Assembly: GCA_026168455.1 (NCBI GenBank)
Contig: CM047428.1
Location: 22,410,759 to 22,474,758 of the forward strand
From: Theocolax elegans
Taxonomy: Eukaryota > Arthropoda > Insecta > Hymenoptera > Cerocephalidae
DNA: 64,000 nt
Reading direction: 5' to 3'
Of this stretch, positions 61,190-64,000 are shown piece after piece. The notes under the pieces are model-generated. The model saw only the letters and a list, made by a program, of their open reading frames with translations, made no database searches and was not told where the DNA came from. The translations under genes and the position numbers were made by a program. How positions within the stretch are numbered: position 1 is the first letter of the stretch; every line of letters begins with the position of its first letter.

Positions 61190-61542
61190 TCAGAAGGTAT
61201 CATAACAGTAAGGTTACCGAGAGCAAAAAAGATAGTTATTACAATTATTTCAAAGTATATGTAATTTTATGCAAGACAAATAGAGAAGCGCTAGATAATT
61301 AAATAATAAGTAATTCTACAGTGTTCTAGGCCAATACAACAGACACCCTAAAAATTCCTACACCGAAAATGTACGATTGTTCGCGATTTTTTGGTGCAGA
61401 AATTTGTTAGGGTGTTTGATTATTTAATTATCTAGTGCTTCTGTATTCGGGTTTTGCACAAAATTGCATATTTTTTTTAAGTAAATGTAATAATTATCTT
61501 TTTTACTCGGTCGGTAACATACCGGGTATGCCACCCTTTTAA
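61190..61542. mobile_element. Fold-back MITE, family A, copy 2
   Basis: Right half ACTCGGTCGGTAACATACCG then GGTATGCCACCC pairs with the left AGGTATCATAACAGTAAGGT then TACCGAG. The ACACCCTAAAA block flanks a central CACCGAAAATGTACGATTGT loop. That loop is the reverse complement of the loop in copy 1 (1324-1721), so the two copies lie in opposite orientation. Confidence 0.82.
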
Positions 61543-64000
61543 GACAAAGTACACGAAACTGACGTGAAAGATTAGCTATAATAGGAACATTTATCCGTTA
61601 CTTATCAATGATCCCAACAACTTCGAACATAGATTCCAATTTAATTATCAATTCATTTGTCCATTTATTTTAATATCGAATCATCAAATTATACACACTT
61701 TGGCTCCCTTCACAAACAATTCACACCCCTCCCGCCCAAAAAAAATACACGACAAACGATATAACATTAAACTAAAATTTTGAACACGATGTTTTGGAAA
61801 ATTATTTTTAGCAAAACAAGTTGCGCTGGTGTGTCTGGACGAAACTAAAAGGAAGTACCGAAATAGTGTGTGCACAAAGATGAAAAACGGGACGGAGTCC
61901 GTCGCTTTGACTTCGGAGTCTGAGTGCGTGTTAGTTTACTTTTGACTTTTTGACTAACGCGCGCGCGGGGGAGACACGGGGGAATAACAGCCCGTCATAC
62001 AAAATCGTGTCGTAATGTTTTCAAGTTAAATAATGGTTGATTATGGATTTCGTTAAATAAGAGTGCAGACGTCTAGAAGATAAACTTATAAAAATTATTA
62101 AAAATGTTTAGAATATTATTTCTTTGACTTTAATGGCGTACGGTGGATTAAAAGAACGAACGTATAGATTAAAATTGAAAAAAAGCTATTCAATATTAAC
62201 AATTCATTGCATAATGATTTCATAATTATTTTAATTTTAACCCAGGCTTGTCCCTTAAATTGATCAATGAAAATTAATGGTTTTATCTATTTATATATTT
62301 TATATATATTTTTTTACTATATTTTATACATTCTTTTATAATTTTCATATTTTTTATAATTTTTATATTTAGTAATATTCTATTTTATTGTTGTACCAGT
62401 TACTGCATAGATTTTGATAAGGAGTCTTCGGAACTCTTAGATGTAAATTTCGATCATTTTTCCTGAGAAGGTCCATAAAAAATTAGATGGTCGAAATGTG
62501 GAAAAATTAAAATTATTTAATGAAAATATAAAATTTCATTTAATCTATGTTAAAAATATTGTCATTTGTTGATATAATTACTATTACCATTATTATAGGT
62601 TCCAATTTGAATATTTTGCAGAGGTTATGTCATTTTTGCATGGAATTGCTAAAATTAAGAATTACGTTTAAAATTTTACACGGTGAAGAACATTATGAAA
62701 ATCATCAAAATGATTAGACTGAATTCCTAGTGTTCGAGCGATTGTGTAATTTTTGTGGAGAATTTTAATTACAAAAATTGAGAACGACATCAAGACTAAA
62801 ACTACTTTGTCACTGTAATTTTTATCCAACCATAATGTTTGCCTATGCAATGATAGTAAACAATTAAGAGGCAATATTAAAATTTTTAACGCGAAAAGCA
62901 TAGCATTGACATTTATCAAAATGTGTAGAAAAAATTTTGATAGAATTTTATTTGCGAAAATTGAGATCAAATAACATAAAAAATTTTTCTATGATGGATA
63001 GTAATGTTTGTTCAGACTATCATTTACAACAATTAAGAATCGTAATTGGCAATTTGACCATTGCAATTTATCTTTCCGAATCGTCATCACTATCTATCTC
63101 TATAATTTTAATCCTTTTTACAATAATTTTCGCGATTATTAATAAAAGAAATGTCTACATCAAACATACACATCCTCTTACCTCTTAAAAATTTCAATTC
63201 TCACTTCTCCCGACCCACAAAAAAAATGACCATTACAACCAAACTGCAATAACAACACCAAAAATATCCGCACTCACGCCTAATGTGTATTAAAATAAAA
63301 ATCGTACGACCCAAATAAAAAGAAAACAAAGAAATAACAACATTCACACCTACGCTTTAAAAGATGTCCGAGCGAACGTTGCATCGATGACAAACAACGT
63401 CGCATCTATAATGCGCAAAACATCTTTTACTTTCATACGACGCTATTTTAGCGAGTTCTGATTTTTTCGTATCCATAAAACGACAATAAAATAAAACCGC
63501 AAGAATCACTACAGCAAACAAACTTTCCATACCTCCTCCTCGCACACCACGCACACATGCAAAACGTAAATCACTCACGTTATTAAATCGTCACTTGACA
63601 GCATTGACCGACTTCGTAAATATAAGAAGAAGAAAAACAGAGTAAACGAACGAAAATTGCATTGGCAATTAAACCTTCGGGTCTACGAAATTCCAAGATC
63701 CGTCCAATAAAAAAAAGAATCGTGATTAAAAAGAAGCCGCGCGCTCCTTTTTCGGGTCTGTCATTATTTTAACTTTGTAATCGTTGCGTTTCTTCGGCAA
63801 TCTGTGTGTACAAACGCGTTCGTGTTCGTGTCAGTGTGCAAGTGTGTGTAAATGTATCTATAAATGTCTATATGTGTGTGTGTGAATGTACGTGTTCGTG
63901 TTTGTGTAAATACGTATAAATATATGTTTGTGTGTGTGTGTGTGTGAGAGAGCGTATCGAAGGGATTGCCGAAATCGCGTAGGATCGGAATGACGTTCTC
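61543..64000. other. Intron or Patronin 5' flank, two GC islands, no certain exon
   Basis: GC-richer stretches lie at 61860-61990 (GCGCGCGCGGGGGAGACACG) and 63350-63960. The latter ends in TG-rich microsatellites (63835-63945). On the minus strand 63357-63578 is open with a hydrophobic start after Met (MESLFAVVILAVLFYC). I cannot link it to Patronin or any family. Either island could be a promoter; the Patronin start exon may lie here or beyond the window. Confidence 0.35.

Noticed and set aside
63357..63578. Minus-strand 73-aa frame with a hydrophobic N-terminus
   Set aside because: No family recognised, no matching splice phase to Patronin, and it lies in a GC island where open frames arise easily.
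1..64000. tRNA, rRNA, CRISPR array or bacterial-type operon
   Set aside because: No cloverleaf with TTCRANNC-type box, no regularly spaced identical repeats and no bacterial gene layout were seen. The DNA is eukaryotic.

Overview
The window looks like a piece of an AT-rich insect nuclear genome, probably hymenopteran and perhaps a parasitoid wasp. That guess rests on three conserved exons of the microtubule minus-end protein Patronin (CAMSAP family), whose translation I read as hymenopteran-like from memory, plus very AT-rich introns crowded with small transposons. The species cannot be named from the sequence alone.

Layout. Patronin lies on the minus strand. Three consecutive coding exons sit at the left end (5227-5322, 3851-4066, 2046-2506), with clean GT/AG borders and phases 0, 0 and 2. 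They encode the N-terminal conserved block and most of the CAMSAP-type calponin-homology (CH) domain. The gene continues leftwards beyond base 1. Everything right of 5322 appears to be one very long 5' intron, or intron plus 5' flank; I could not identify the first coding exon. No other conventional gene was found in these 58 kb.

Mobile DNA. A nearly full-length LINE of CR1/Jockey type lies at about 13984-18921 on the minus strand. It has an intact ORF1 (PHD-like finger, coiled coil) and an intact ORF2 (endonuclease and reverse transcriptase). The two are joined in the -1 frame at a canonical A AAA AAC slippery heptamer. Two piggyBac-like MITEs with TTAA duplications, a mariner-like MITE, several fold-back inverted-repeat elements and an ORF with a LINE-like 3' tail are also present. 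A 3.77-kb segment holding a long-terminal-inverted-repeat transposon with decayed genes occurs twice in tandem (37257-44801), with only simple-repeat length differences.

Unexplained structure. A degenerate monomer recurs on both strands. It has a TTTCAGATTTTT box about 45-60 nt before a GGTAGATCCCTGTAATT-like box, so some copies resemble small exons. Other old tandem arrays occur at 45.5-46.6 kb, 34.9-35.9 kb (related to 56.5-57.2 kb), and around TTACCGAC boxes near 30 kb and 47 kb. At 33516/33517, in the sense orientation of Patronin, a perfect 3' splice site abuts a perfect 5' splice site with no exon between. This is the signature of a recursive-splicing ratchet point and would suit so long an intron.
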